Of a stretch of DNA of 64,000 nt, positions 34,561 to 47,624 are shown piece by piece (the stretch's first letter is position 1; every line of letters starts with the position of its first letter). Source of the DNA: Rapana venosa (lineage: Eukaryota > Mollusca > Gastropoda > Neogastropoda > Muricidae); contig CM054135.1 of assembly GCA_028751875.1 (NCBI GenBank), positions 67,158,747 to 67,222,746 on the forward strand. The letters are read 5' to 3'. The notes under the pieces were generated by a model. That model saw only the letters and a list, made by a program, of their open reading frames with translations, made no database searches and had not been told where the DNA came from. The position numbers were made by a program, and so were the translations under genes.

Positions 34561-35270
34561 GGCGGAAATCCAGTGCAGCCGTCGCAGGGTCTGCAATCCG
34601 ACCACTGAACGACGCCTTGATGATCAACGCCTCGTGGGAACCATCAATCAACGACACAGGAGTCGTTTTTCCAGTTCCCACAAACCAGCCGTTCCCTTCA
34701 TTCGTCAAACTGATTTTTCTTTTTCTGTACGTTGTTGGTCGTCCACGCTAATGCTTCATCATCTAGACTGTTCCTAAAGCGTTTGTGCACGTGCCTCTTT
34801 ACGCTGATGACATCGGGACTTGGAAGCAAACGTTTCTGGCGCGGCTTGGAGGCAGACTGTCCGTGTTCCACGCGCTTTTGTTCGTTCTGGAAACGTTATC
34901 CTTGTTTGAAAACAAACTGTCTATCCTGTCTGATACGATGTTCGTTTTCTCTACTGACACCTGTCTGCTTGTTTCCGCTTATGGCAGCAGACTCTGCAAA
35001 GATGCAGTTCTGTCTCCGGTACTCTGCTTGTCACTTGACAGCTAATCAACGTTACTACATTCATCAACTCTTGTCAAACTACTGATGTGACACTTCTTAC
35101 CACTGCTACAGTGAGTTGTGATACTCAACGAGACGAGGCGACATTTCCTTGATGTGGACCATTATAATTATTTATATACGGTATTTCAGAAACGCTGCTT
35201 CGCATACACACGGGAATTATTCACTGCAAACAGGCTGTGATGTCAGCACAGACTATTTCAAAGCATACAC
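34560..35270. other. Low-repeat upstream sequence
   Basis: Open frames up to 117 codons show no domain and conflict with one another; nothing supportable. Confidence 0.45.
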
Positions 35271-35274
35271 CGGC

Positions 35275-37340
35275 GACAATGACAAGGAAGCTACAATCGT
35301 ATTTGTCAACACCCCCTAGTCGGATTTGTCAATACAATGACAGCACTCGCCACTGCATAAATTTCATTTGTCAAAGGCAAGCACAACGACATAGTCTTCA
35401 GCAACATAATCACCTTTGTCAATGAGATCGCTGTCATATTTGTCACACAACAGTCCTGTTCGTCAATAAGATTGTCATCATATTCGTTACATCAGCTAAA
35501 CTTGCCCACTTGCAATACATACATCCATCAGTGGTACACATCAACATGTCACGCCCTCGAACAAACACCAACAATGAAGTCCAGATCTTGACAAACCACA
35601 ATGACATATGCGCTGGGCATCATCAGAACTACAGTCAGAATACTTTTGCACACAGAGCTGAAGTAACCTTTCTCACATGAGTCAGGAACACTGAAGTCAC
35701 ATTTGTCAACACTTCGTCACTTACATTTGTTGCGACCTCTCCACAACCTCTCCACAAGACTGTACGTAGTTTGTCATACTCACGCATGCGTACCGTCCGT
35801 GTACCTACATTCATATAAATAATTAATTATGCTGTCATTACTATCTCACACCTGCTAACAGCACTGCATCATGCATACATTTGTCACGATCCCCGAAAAC
35901 CTGCCAACAGTCACACCTGTCACTACTTTCTCGCACCTGTCAACAGTGTCGCAGTCACATTTGTCACTACTATCTCACACCTATCAACAGTGCCAAAGGC
36001 ACGCTTGACAAGGCTACTTCACATGTCAACATTATCACAGTCACACTTGTCACTATTATATCACAGCTCTGCAGTCACACTCGTCACTGTGTTCACATTT
36101 GTCACTATCATCACAGCTCTGCAGTCACATTTGTCACTATTATATCACAGCTCTGAAGGCACACTTGTTACTAGTATATCACACCTCTGCAGTCACACTT
36201 GTCACTATCATATTACATCTCTGAAGTCAGAAGTCACAATTTTTCATTATTACATCACACCTCTGAAGTCACACTTGTCGCTATTACACCACTGCTCTAT
36301 TGTCACACTTGTCACTGGTGCACCACATCTCTGCAGTCATACTTGTCAATAGTACATCACAGCTCTGCGGTCGAACTAGTCACTATTATATCACACTTCT
36401 GCAGTCATATTTGTCACTACTATATCACACCTCTGCAGTCACATTTGTCACCATTACATCACACCTCTGCAGTCACATTTGTCACTTATAGTTCTGAGAT
36501 CACACTTGTCACTAGTACATCACACCTCTGTAGTCACACTTGTCGCTATCTTATCACAGCTCTGCAGTCACACTTGTCACTATCACAATTATCACATCTC
36601 TGCAGTAACATCTGTAACTACCACATCACAGTTCTGACAGTCATTCGTGTCATTGTGATATCGTTATTATGATCATACCTCTGCAGTCCCGCTTGTCATT
36701 ATCATATCACACCATTCCAGTCCCACTTGTCGCTATCATATCACACCTCTGTAGTCACACTTTTTATCATATCACACCATTCCAGTCGCGCTTTTCACTA
36801 TCATATTACAGTTGTACCAGTCATACTTGTAATATATCACAGATCTGCAGTCGTACTTGTCACTATTATATCACACATCTGCAGTTACATTTGTCACTAT
36901 TTTATCACACCTCGACAGTCACATTGTCACTATCATATCACACCTCTCCAGTCACACTTGTCATTTATATATTTTTACAATCACACTTGTCACTATCATA
37001 TCACAGTTCTGCAGTCACACTTGTCACTTATAGCACAGTTCTGCCAGTCATACTTGTCACTTATATCACAGTTCTGCCAGTCACACTTGTCACTTATATC
37101 ACAGTTCTGCCAGTCACACTTGTCACTTATATCACAGTTCTGCCAATCACACTTGTCACTTATATCACAGTTCTGCCAGTCATACTTGTCACTTATATCA
37201 CAGTTCTGCAGTCACACTTGTCACTATCATATCACAGTTCTGCCAGTCATACTTTGTCACTTATATCACACCTCTGCGCAGTCACACTTGTCATTGTTAC
37301 ATCACATCTCTGCAGTCACACTTGACACACACCTGTCCAA
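35275..37340 (+). repeat. 33-36-bp minisatellite with left-to-right homogenisation
   Basis: The core is CACTTGTCACTATYATATCA plus CACCTCTGCAGT. Left of 35.9 kb only isolated TTTGTCAA/TTTGTCAC phrases recur at irregular spacing. At 36.0-36.9 kb units of about 34-36 bp vary. At 37.02-37.21 kb 33-bp units (GTCACTTATATCACAGTTCT) are almost identical. Frames of up to 291 codons across it are periodic read-through. Confidence 0.92.
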
Positions 37341-37423
37341 AACAAAAAAACAACACGCTGCTGTCACACTCGTCAACCCACAAGCACGCGCAGCATTGTG
37401 TGACAATCACTGGTCACATGCAG

Positions 37424-37564
37424 AGAGAGAGAGGGGGGGAGGGGGGGGAGGGAGAGAGAGAGAGAGAGACAGAGAGAGAGACAGAGAGAGACAGAGAGAG
37501 AGACAGAGAGACAGAGAGAGACAGAGAGAGAGACACAGAGAGAGACACAGAGAGAGAGAGAGAG
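37424..37564. repeat. (GA)/(GACA)n array
   Basis: Purine-rich GA with GAGACA units. Confidence 0.95.
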
Positions 37565-37841
37565 GCTGGTGTGACACATCTTTCTGCAGACTCACTGGCT
37601 AGCCAGTCTTGTTGTGTCTCCCCTGCACGACGTGACACATGACACCAGCTAGCCTGTCACTAAATGCCTGTCTCTATGTGTCAGTCTTCTACGCAGGTCG
37701 CCCATGTCGTCGTGCGTGCTGTCTCTCATACATGCACCTAGACTTGCATCGAGCAAGGCTCGGATTTGTCCTATTCAAGAAGTGTATAGTTTGTTGTTTA
37801 ATCTGAAGATCTTGGGTTTTATCTACACTATGTCCACAAGT

Positions 37842-37878
37842 AAGTGTGTGTGTGTGTTGTGAGGTGGGAAGAGGGTGT

Positions 37879-37909
<31 letters not shown>

Positions 37910-38127
37910 TTGTGTGTGTGCGTGCGTGGGTGCGTGTTTGTGTGTGTGAGTGAGTGATTGTGTTCTAGAGCTTGTAACATTATATTATTTTTCTTAATCG
38001 AACTACATTAGTGTGTGTGTGTTGTGAGGTAGGAAGAGGGGTGTGTGTGTGTAAGTGTGTGTGTGTTGTTGTGTGTGTGTGTGTGTATGTGTGTGTGTAT
38101 GTGTGTATGTGTGTGCGCGCGCGCGGT

Positions 38128-38188
<61 letters not shown>

Positions 38189-38363
38189 TGTGCGCGCGCG
38201 AGTTTGTGTGTGTGCGTGCGCGCGCGAGTTTGTGTGTGTGCGTGCGCGCGCGCCCGTGTGTGTGCGTGCGTGCGCGCGTGTTTGTGTGCGTGTGTGTTTG
38301 TGTGTGTGAGTGAGTGTACTCTAGTGCTGGTAACATTATATTATTTTTCTTAATCGAACTACA
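37842..38363 (+). repeat. Tandem duplication with embedded (GT)n
   Basis: Both units start with GTGTGTTGTGAGGT and GGAAGAGGG, pass through GT/GC repeats, and end with GTAACATTATATTATTTTTC and TTAATCGAACTACA. Unit 1 is 37842-38010 and unit 2 is 38011-38363; unit 2 has a much expanded repeat. Confidence 0.85.
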
Positions 38364-38404
38364 ACAAAAAATAAACTGAATTGAATCTAATAATATTTTC
38401 TGTG

Positions 38405-38405
<1 letters not shown>

Positions 38406-38461
<56 letters not shown>
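38406..38461. repeat. (CA)n microsatellite
   Basis: About 28 pure CA units. Confidence 0.97.
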
Positions 38462-38463
<2 letters not shown>

Positions 38464-38689
38464 GGGAGGGGGGAGACGTAGGTAAAGGAGGCCTAAAGAT
38501 ATTTCATTATAACTTTTTTTAATAAAACATGCTAAGTAGTTAAGATATGCTTCAAAACAGGGAAAAGAATATAAAGAGGCTGGGACATCAGTTTTCAAAG
38601 AGCGAACAAAGTCACGAGAAAAATATCAACTTTCACAAGACTAAACACCGGCTGGCTGAAATCCTTGAAAGACAATGGAGGATGGAGTG

Positions 38690-39180
38690 GGGGTGGGGTG
38701 TTTTTGGTTGTTGCTTTTTTTTTTCTTTTTTTTTTTTTTGGGGGGGGGGGGGGGGGTCGGAGGTTTGGTTGTTGTTTGTTTGTTGCTGTTTTGTTGGGGG
38801 GTTTGTTGTTGCTGTTTGTTTTTGTTTTTTTGGTGGGTTTGTTTTGTTTGGGTTTATTTGGGGGGGATTTTTGTTGAGTTTTATTTCGAGGTTAAGGTTG
38901 TTTTTATTTCAATTACGGCATGCTTGTTTTAGGATTTTTTCTGGGGGCTTAGTTTTTGGGGTTTTTTGTTTTGTTTTGTTTGATTCTTTCAGACGGGTTT
39001 GTTTGTCTTTCGTTTTGTTTGTTGTTTTTTCTTGTTGTAACTTTGGGGTGGGGGGGGGGGGGAGTGTCTGTTGGTTTGGTTTACGTTGTTTTTATTTGCT
39101 TTTGCTGTTGGTTTGTGTCTGGTGTAGGGTTTGTTTGGGTTTTTTGCTTTGTTGTTGTTTTTTTTTCGGAGGGGTGGGGT
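38690..39180 (+). repeat. G/T-only low-complexity region
   Basis: Almost 500 nt consist nearly entirely of G and T on the plus strand, with poly-T, poly-G (38740-38756) and TTTG/TTGG words. Open frames here are Phe/Gly/Val artefacts. Confidence 0.9.
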
Positions 39181-39704
39181 AGTCATCATATCTGTAACAG
39201 AATGACGGGAATAATGACGGAGAGTGTGGACGCGGCAGAGCGGGAGAAAACAGACATGCCTGTCTCTCCCTAATCCCAAAATCCCATACCCAAATATGCA
39301 CATCCACAAAGCTCGGCGTTTTCAATGGCGCTATCACTTAGTCTGGCGCACACAGCAAAACTATGTCAATTTAATGCGGACAAAACTTAAAATTGTATTT
39401 TTTTTTTGTAATTTTTATCATGAAAAAGCAACGATTTTCAAAACACTCTGAATTCAACAAAATGGACACTAAAAATATCATTTTGTCATTCTGATAGATG
39501 AACCACATCATACAGGGTATGTATAGAGCAAAATATTGGCCAGATTCTTTAATGTAGTTCTGCATGGTGCATTATGGAACCATGCACATAGCTTTCTAGC
39601 AGCGCATCGTCTTATCAGAGAGTGTGTCCCTTCAAAGCCATGGAGTCAGAATAACCAGCCATCAGTTCCATCGATACACTTCAGCCAGTCTTTATCAAAG
39701 AATT

Positions 39705-39910
39705 TATTTGTTTGGGGGTTTTTTGGGGGGTTGTTGTTTGGGGTTGGGGTTGTTGTTTTCGGGGTTTTCTGTTGTTGTTGTTTTTTTTTTGGGGGGAGGT
39801 CCTCAACTTCGCCTCCCAAGTTCACCAATGGTGAGATATTTGTGTATGCAACCGTCTTTGCCCACCATTAAGGTAGCTGCGTTCCCACTTCAGGGATTAT
39901 CAGGGAGTAA
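39705..39910 (-). mobile_element. G/T tract followed by SINE subfamily C tail
   Basis: 39705-39795 is G/T-rich. 39795-39910 on the minus strand holds the C tail (GAACGCAGCTACCTTAATGG, TGGGCAAAGACGG, TATCTCACCATTGGTGAACT). Confidence 0.75.
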
Positions 39911-40594
39911 AATCGAAAAAGATTTTGCTGGGGTGAATGACCCTGTGACAGACCTGGCAGCTGAAGGGAATGACCGACCACAGCACTGCGTGAGAGTCTT
40001 TGTTTCTTATCCCACGCAACGCACGAAAGTTCAGTTAGAGACACGGTAGTCAGATTAGAAAATCTTTTTATATGGTTTTCACTCAGAAAAAAATGGACAA
40101 CACTTTTCGTTTCTTTTAAACTGACCATCAAAATGTTCATGGCATACCGACAACTCGAATTTGACCAAGTTCATCTGAACTGAATGGTGTGAAATGAGCA
40201 GTCAGTTCTGTTATTAATTTTTCGTAGTGTGTATATTTTTCCCTGAAGTTCTGCTATTCTTTGTCAAGTAAAAAAAATATATATCAATAGCATTAAAACT
40301 TTCATGCATATATCACATTGAAAGAATCTGGAAATATTTTCACTTCAATTCTATCATTCTGATTTCAATATGACATGCTAAAACAGTGAGGCTGAATAAA
40401 CAGCGCCTAAAGCAATCAAAATTAAAAATTAAAAAATACCGCTATAAAAAATGTCCCAGCAATTTTTTTCTGTCCCGGTTGTTGGGAATGATTCTTACCC
40501 TGCATATCCCTCTTCCTTTGCCTTAAAAATATGTGAAGTCAACTAGATCATGACAAACACAAGAACATTTTCTTTCGTTTGGACTTCTCTTTTT

Positions 40595-40595
<1 letters not shown>
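39910..40595. other. Unassigned AT-rich sequence
   Basis: It contains an inverted repeat AGTTCATCTGAACT at 40168-40181; no gene recognised. Confidence 0.45.

Positions 40596-40596
<1 letters not shown>

Positions 40597-40657
<61 letters not shown>
40597..40657. repeat. (TA)n microsatellite
   Basis: About 30 TA units. Confidence 0.97.
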
Positions 40658-40659
<2 letters not shown>

Positions 40660-40660
<1 letters not shown>

Positions 40661-41390
40661 GTCTTTCTTAAAGTTTTATCAGGTTTGGTGACACTACATT
40701 TAAAGAAAACTCTAGATCATAATGAAAAGTTTTATTCTATATCTTTTCAAAAATATTGCTTTATTTTAATCTATGTAAAGTCAATTTAATGATGAAGAAG
40801 GAAGTTTTGTACGCTTCATTTCTATACTACCACTTATTTTCACAATACATACTTCTGTTATATCTGAAACATTGAACTAATTAACAATTATTGAATAATA
40901 ACTAAAACACAAACCCTTTTGTTCAGTAGACACTGCGTATTACACGTTCTCCTAACGGAAAATGACGAACAGAAATGGGACACCAATAATCTATCATACA
41001 AACCATTTCACAGATGCACTCGCTCACTTCAGCGCTCTAATTCTGATAAAAACAGTGATTACACAGGGGGGAAATACATTCACGCTACCACACTGCCTTT
41101 CACCTCAGTAAACTTAGTTTTATAGGTTTTGTATTAAAAGAACATAAACACGTCAACTGTCACTGTCGTAAATACAGACACAAAGACCACACCTTTGGAA
41201 GAAACCGATACACAAGCAGCGGAAAACCCGACAATCACAGAGCATGACAGAAGAGATGGGGGCAGGGGGGAGGTAAAAAGAGAGCACGTGGTTTTCTGCT
41301 CAAAGGAAAGGTGTCTGTAGATGTTCCAAGTCGTGTCAACTGCGCTGAAAAAGGCCCGTCACTCACCTCAGTAAATCGGGTACGTTCGTT
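40660..41390. other. Unassigned AT-rich sequence
   Basis: No recognisable element. Confidence 0.5.
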
Positions 41391-41394
41391 TTGT

Positions 41395-41568
41395 TTTTTT
41401 GTGTTGTTTGTTTGTTGTTGTTGTTGTTGTTGTTGTTTTTTGGGGGGTTGGAGGGGGGGGGGCTGTTGGTGGCCCTTTGAAGGGAGGTGGTTCGTCTTAT
41501 ATCTTTCTTTTTTTTCAATGAAACAACTAACCGGCATTTTATTTCCAAATCTTTATCTACCATTTAAT

Positions 41569-41623
<55 letters not shown>

Positions 41624-41881
41624 ACGTGCGTTGAGTGTGTGTGTGTGGGGGGGGGGGGGGGGGGGGGGGAGAGGGGGGAGATAGCGAGAGAGACAGACAG
41701 ACAGACAGAGACAGCGACGGAGAGCCAAATCAGCACACACAACAAAACAAAAAAGGGGAGAGAAAAAAAACGGAGGGGGAAAAAAGTTATCAGAGCTGGC
41801 AACTAGTAATGCACTCAGAGCGATTTTATACCATCAGCTCCTTCCTTATAGCATGCCCGGTGCCTATACATATATATATGT

Positions 41882-41920
<39 letters not shown>
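41395..41920. repeat. (TTG)n, (GA)n, (GT)n-poly-G and (TA)n cluster
   Basis: TTG 41410-41440, GA 41567-41622, GT plus about 24 G 41635-41670, GACA 41690-41710, TA 41865-41920. Confidence 0.92.
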
Positions 41921-41921
<1 letters not shown>

Positions 41922-42164
41922 AATATAGCATATATATAATATAAGACTATGCCCAATCATAAAGGAAAGAGCAAAAAAATGTATGTAGCGATCATATATC
42001 AAATACATTGCACTATGGAGGAGCTCTGTTGTAATCCTCTGGGGGCGACCTTCAAATCATGTCATAAGAGTGCGGAGGAAACTTTAGAGGAGCAGAGAAG
42101 ATAACCATTTCTTTTCCTTCTCAAAAAATCATCTTGAAACTACGAAAGAGATGACGTACAGATA

Positions 42165-42202
42165 TGAGTGAGAGAGAGACAGAGAGACAGAGAAGAGAGA
42201 GA

Positions 42203-42257
<55 letters not shown>
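42165..42257. repeat. (GA)n microsatellite
   Basis: GA with GACA units at the left. Confidence 0.95.
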
Positions 42258-42258
<1 letters not shown>

Positions 42259-42399
42259 ACCTAACAAGAAGAGAGCAATGCACTATGTACGAGTGGGCTT
42301 TCCCGACAAACTTTTAGTTAAACCCGTATTTTCGCCTTGGAAAACTTTATTTTCATTAATTCAGAGACAAAACTTCCGGACTTCCACATTGCGTGTATC

Positions 42400-42480
42400 T
42401 TCAGTGATTTTATTTTTCCTGACATATTTGTCCTTCTGGGCTTCCGTGACAATAAATGATGTTCTGTTCTATTCTGTTCG
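42400..42480 (+). mobile_element. LINE 3' end with (TTCTG)n tail
   Basis: TTCCGTGACAATAAATGATG followed by TTCTGTTCTATTCTGTTC resembles a non-LTR 3' end with a degenerate pentamer tail. Confidence 0.45.
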
Positions 42481-42564
42481 TAATAAATCCCATTTCATAA
42501 TATTCCTCTGGTCTAACTAGAACCTGAATACATCGAAAATAATAATAGTTAATATCATTATCTT

Positions 42565-42655
42565 TACCATTATTATTATTATTATTATTATTATCATCAT
42601 CATCATCACTACTACTACTACTACTACTACTGATTGCTGCTGCTGCTGCTACTAC
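42565..42655. repeat. (TTA)-(TCA)-(CTA)-(CTG) trinucleotide series
   Basis: Four trinucleotide motifs follow one another, each differing from the last by one base. Confidence 0.95.
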
Positions 42656-42659
42656 AATG

Positions 42660-43815
42660 ATCATGATGATAATGATCCCAAACCCAGTTTCAACCCACCT
42701 GCATTTTTTTTTATTGCTAGGGTTAATTGAGAAAATAGCTAAATCACTGTCAAGTTTTTTTGTTTAAGTTTTACTTTCTTTTCTGCCTACTAATCATTCC
42801 CTAATAAGAACCACTGTATACAAAAAAGAGTATTGTAACCATAAAAGTTTCAGTAATAAAAGAACCAATCAATCCCTCTGACGTTAACAAACCATGATCT
42901 TTTCCCCCTCTTACAGCAAAGAATGAAGACGATCAGAACTTTTCTAATTACAGGAAAGAAATGAATTTTACTTCGCCCTCACAAACTGGTTCTGACTCGT
43001 GCTGTACCCGATGATACACAAACAGTCACAGACCAGTCTCCCACATGCTGAGGTACTGTCTGTCACTCAACAAGTGTTTCCTCAACCTCACATGACGAAA
43101 AAGAAAACAAGAAAATCCCAACACACACACACACACATCAACAGGATACGTCGCGGGTTTTCTGGTCCCTGGATCAGCAAGTCGTTCACAAACTTGTGTA
43201 CGCTCAAAACTTTCTGTCGGTCACCTTTAGTGCTCTGTCCATACACATAAAGTTACCAACTCTTCACAAGCTTTGGCAACTAAAAACCATGTATATATTC
43301 TCTCCACACTGATTTACTGAAGAGAAACTATCATAACGTCAGAAACACAAAGAGCATCCCACACCTAAAAAAAAAAAAAAAAAAGGAAAAAAATCGATGT
43401 GCACTATTGAGGTGGCAGGATAGCACCACGAGATAATCTAGGTCTGCACGTGCCAGAGGCCAAAAAGTCTGAGGTGACAGGGAAGATGAGACAGGCTACA
43501 GCACCTCACACCTGACAGACGCACGTGTCCACCTCTGTCAGATCAGCACTGTCAGTCAGTCGACTTCACCACCGCCACCACAAAACTTCAGCCCACGGCC
43601 CACACTGCCACGCATGTGGCACACACTGGCAATCACCCTTGCTAAACACAGACAGACAGACAGACAGAGAGAAATACAACTGGAACAAACAAGAAAAACT
43701 TCCAGGCGAAGTGGCTGGAGGGGGTCGGCTGGAGTGACGGTGCCCACATACCCGCCTATGGGGCTGTGTGAACCAATAAGTGGCCGCCATCACAGCCTAT
43801 CACACCACGTGAAGG
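42660..43815. other. Unassigned sequence
   Basis: Poly-A at 43369-43384; a CAGACAGACAGA patch at 43649-43668. No gene recognised. Confidence 0.5.
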
Positions 43816-43824
43816 CAGCGGAGG

Positions 43825-44057
43825 TTGGTGGTGGTGGTGGTGGTGGTGGTGATGGCGGAGGTGGCAGTTGCGGGGGAAGGGGTGGGGGAGGAGGGGGGAG
43901 GGCATTCTCAGTCACTGTGCCATGCATGGGGGGCCCTATACCACTTGTCGGCAGTTGGCGGAGGAGGCGGCGGCGGCGGCAGCGGCGCAGTGTGTGTGTG
44001 TGTGTGCAGTGGGCGCAGCAAGGCGACAGGCCGACAGACAGACAGACAGACAGGCAG

Positions 44058-44137
<80 letters not shown>

Positions 44138-44345
44138 CGTGTGTGTGCGAGTGCGTGTGTGTGCGTGTGTGTGCGTGTTGAAGGCCCGGGCCAGAGTGCA
44201 GGTGGCAGGCATCACACAGCACTTCAGGGAGGGCGGCAGTGGGCCTGTCACGGCCACATAGACCCCTCCCACAGGTAGCACCCATAGCACACACACACAC
44301 ATATCGGAGAGGTGGGGGGGGGGGGGGGGGGGGGGAGAAGAGCAA
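43825..44345. repeat. (GGT)/(GGA)/(GGC)n, (TG)n and poly-G cluster
   Basis: GGT units 43826-43850, GGAGG-rich to 43900, GGC 43965-43987, TG 44060-44136, poly-G 44315-44335. A long minus-strand frame over 43790-45220 is repeat read-through. Confidence 0.92.
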
Positions 44346-44445
44346 AGGGGGAGGGGTGGGGGGTAGGGGGGGTTACATTGTCCGGTCATTGCACTCAGTA
44401 GATGTAGAGCAGTAGGTAGGCTGCTGTTTGTTGTGGCGCTGTTCA

Positions 44446-45209
<764 letters not shown>

Positions 45210-45210
<1 letters not shown>

Positions 45211-46325
45211 AGACACACACAGAGACAGGGAAAAAACAAAGAAAAGTGCGGTAGAACGAAAGAAAAGAATGAATGTATGAATAAATAAATCAAACAATAA
45301 ATAAAAAAAACAATGAACCGTTAAGTTTGTAAAATCAAAATTAGGTGTGGAAACTAGCTATGTCATTTTAAAAACAAATTTCTATGTGTAATTTTTGTAA
45401 TATTCCAGTATGACAATATTCCACCCTAAGCGCGATTAGAGCTCAGACTGATTGCAAGTTCATGCCCAAATTGTCCCCCCTACAGAGCAATTCACATAAG
45501 CCTGAAAGGAAAAGGAATTACGTTCTTAAATCCCTTATTTTAAAATTACACAGCACCCTTCACTGCTCCCTAAGACCCGTGCCTTTCTTATCACCACACA
45601 ATCAACGACTTTCGAGTAAGAAAACAAACAAAAACCATTCTGCTCGAAAAATAATTTTATGAAATCAGTGAACACTAAAAAATTTTAAAATTAAGATAAT
45701 TATAATTACCATAATAAGGTTTTCATCTTGCTTCTCTGGAAATAAAAATATGAATAATATATTACGGAAAATCCCTGTTAAGTTAACTATTCCGAAAAAT
45801 CTCTTGTCAATACAGGCAGAGAACCTGCTAGCTCAATACAAAAGACAGTGCGGAAGGATGGGAGGGAGAAGCGTGGTAAGAGACATGTCCTCCCATCTGC
45901 AGTTCGTGGGCAGATCAGTAAATCGTGACGCAGCTATCTCCCCTGGAAGCCATAAATATTGCAGGAAGAAAGAGGCAATAATGTCAATGCCTTATGTCTA
46001 AATACAGTTGAATTTTTTTTTTTTTTTTTTGGGGGGGTATGTTGTTTTGTTTGTTTTTGTTGTTATTTTACTAGAATTGTCAGGATACAGTCTGAAAATC
46101 TGTGGCAGCCCACTACTGCACCACAGGGCTTTCCCAAAATCTTTTCTTTTTTTTTGTATGAAGGTTTCTTAAGACTCTACAAATCTTATCCTCACAGTTG
46201 AACAAGAAAACTACTTTCTTGGGGAAAAAAAAAGTTCACTGAAATGGCACACCAATACCGACACCAAGTCATAAGACAAGAATTCGAAAAATGCATCCAC
46301 AGGTGTATTGGCTTTTTTTTTTTAA
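45210..46325. other. Unassigned AT-rich sequence
   Basis: 45912-45955 shares CAGATC, TAAATCGTGACGC and CTCCCCT with 54966-55012. Poly-T then G at 46010-46037. No gene recognised. Confidence 0.45.
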
Positions 46326-46440
46326 TCTGTTCCTCGGCTAGAATTCCTGGGTTTATCAATGGTGAGATTTTTGCATTTACAACAGTTTTTTGCCTATTAT
46401 TCTGGTAGCCGCATTCCGACTTCGGGGATGCATCTGAATT
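46325..46440 (-). mobile_element. SINE tail, subfamily C
   Basis: On the minus strand GAAGTCGGAATGCGGCTACC, AAATCTCACCATTGATAAAC and GCCGAGGAAC are clear. No body or head is attached. Confidence 0.75.
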
Positions 46441-46789
46441 CAACAGATAAAATATTTTCAGGCCTTGCTAGTGCATACCGTGTCTGAAAACTGTTTCAGG
46501 TTCTGTACTACAAGTTTCTGAATAATTTCAAGATCTGTTTGCGTCTCTCCTCCCACTTTCCTCGAGTTGTTATTGAACCGTTTTCTTGTTGTTTCCCAAT
46601 TACCAGCACACACCTTCCCTTTGATCGTTAATGAAGACATTACGGATGAAACAGGACACCGCAGCTTAAGGTAAAGAGGGCAGAAACAAAGATTTATCAC
46701 AGCAGGGAACCAGTGGAAAATGTTTCCCCTCCTCCTAGATGTCCGTGTGAGCGGCGTCCACGTGTGGCATAGACAAGTCTTGGACAGCA

Positions 46790-46910
46790 GACCCAGGCAG
46801 GAGGTAACAGGAAGCCTACACACATCAGCTGCAGGGGCGCCAGCGAACAAATAGACTGTCACACACTTCCTCCAGCAAGAAGGAAACGTGACACTCCAAT
46901 CCGCACAAGA
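46790..46910 (+). repeat. Dispersed repeat R2, copy 1
   Basis: GGAAGCCTACAC, ACTGTCACACACTTCCTCCA, GAAGGAAACGTGACACT. Related copies are at 56795-56980 and 63595-63830. Confidence 0.6.
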
Positions 46911-46914
46911 GAAT

Positions 46915-47003
<89 letters not shown>
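46915..47003. repeat. (GATA)n microsatellite
   Basis: About 22 GATA units, ending in CAGGCAG. Confidence 0.97.
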
Positions 47004-47194
47004 CAGGCAGCCGCCAAAAGTCTATTGGCCTTTCCCCTCGCCGTGTGTCTTCCCGAGCCCCTGTTATAGTCTTGTTTTTTCTTAAGTGAAACCTGGAAGC
47101 CAGACCAACCAACAAACCAGTTTTACATGCTTGTTCTGCCACAAGCAAACGTGAGAGCACGCACTAGCACAGCACACACGTGCGTATGCGTATA

Positions 47195-47214
47195 CACCCG
47201 CAAGCGCAAGCGCA

Positions 47215-47290
<76 letters not shown>

Positions 47291-47342
47291 CACAACACAC
47301 ACACACACATAACACCACACACACGCGCGCGCGCGCGCGCGC
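47195..47342. repeat. (CA)n-(CG)n array
   Basis: CA with AACA breaks, ending in pure CG units (47324-47341). Confidence 0.95.
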
Positions 47343-47344
47343 CC

Positions 47345-47620
47345 AAAGCATCAGGAAGACAGCTGATTTATTGGCGATTCAGACCCTTGAGTTAAATTGG
47401 AGGGGGAACCTGAGAGAAGGAAAGAACTCGGGTTGCTAATGGAAAGATGTTTTACGTCGTTCACGTTCTTTGGGGGTATAGGAAGCAGAAAACTGGCTGG
47501 GTTCCTCCCTATCTGCTGCTGCTCTTCTTTCTACACTGGGGACTAGGTCTGGATTTCATTCTGGATTGACGAAATGCGGGTGAGGAGAAGAAGGCAGTTA
47601 CAGACGTAGCGTAGAGAGCA
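47345..47620. other. Unassigned sequence
   Basis: No recognisable element. Confidence 0.5.
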
Positions 47621-47624
47621 CTAC

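Noticed and set aside
35275..37340. CRISPR-like array
   Set aside because: Repeats are directly tandem and variable with no spacer/repeat alternation.
36727..37602. 291-codon plus-strand open frame
   Set aside because: Periodic translation of the 33-36-bp minisatellite followed by a GA repeat.
38547..39182. 211-codon Phe/Gly/Val/Cys-rich frame resembling membrane segments
   Set aside because: Artefact of G/T-only low-complexity DNA.
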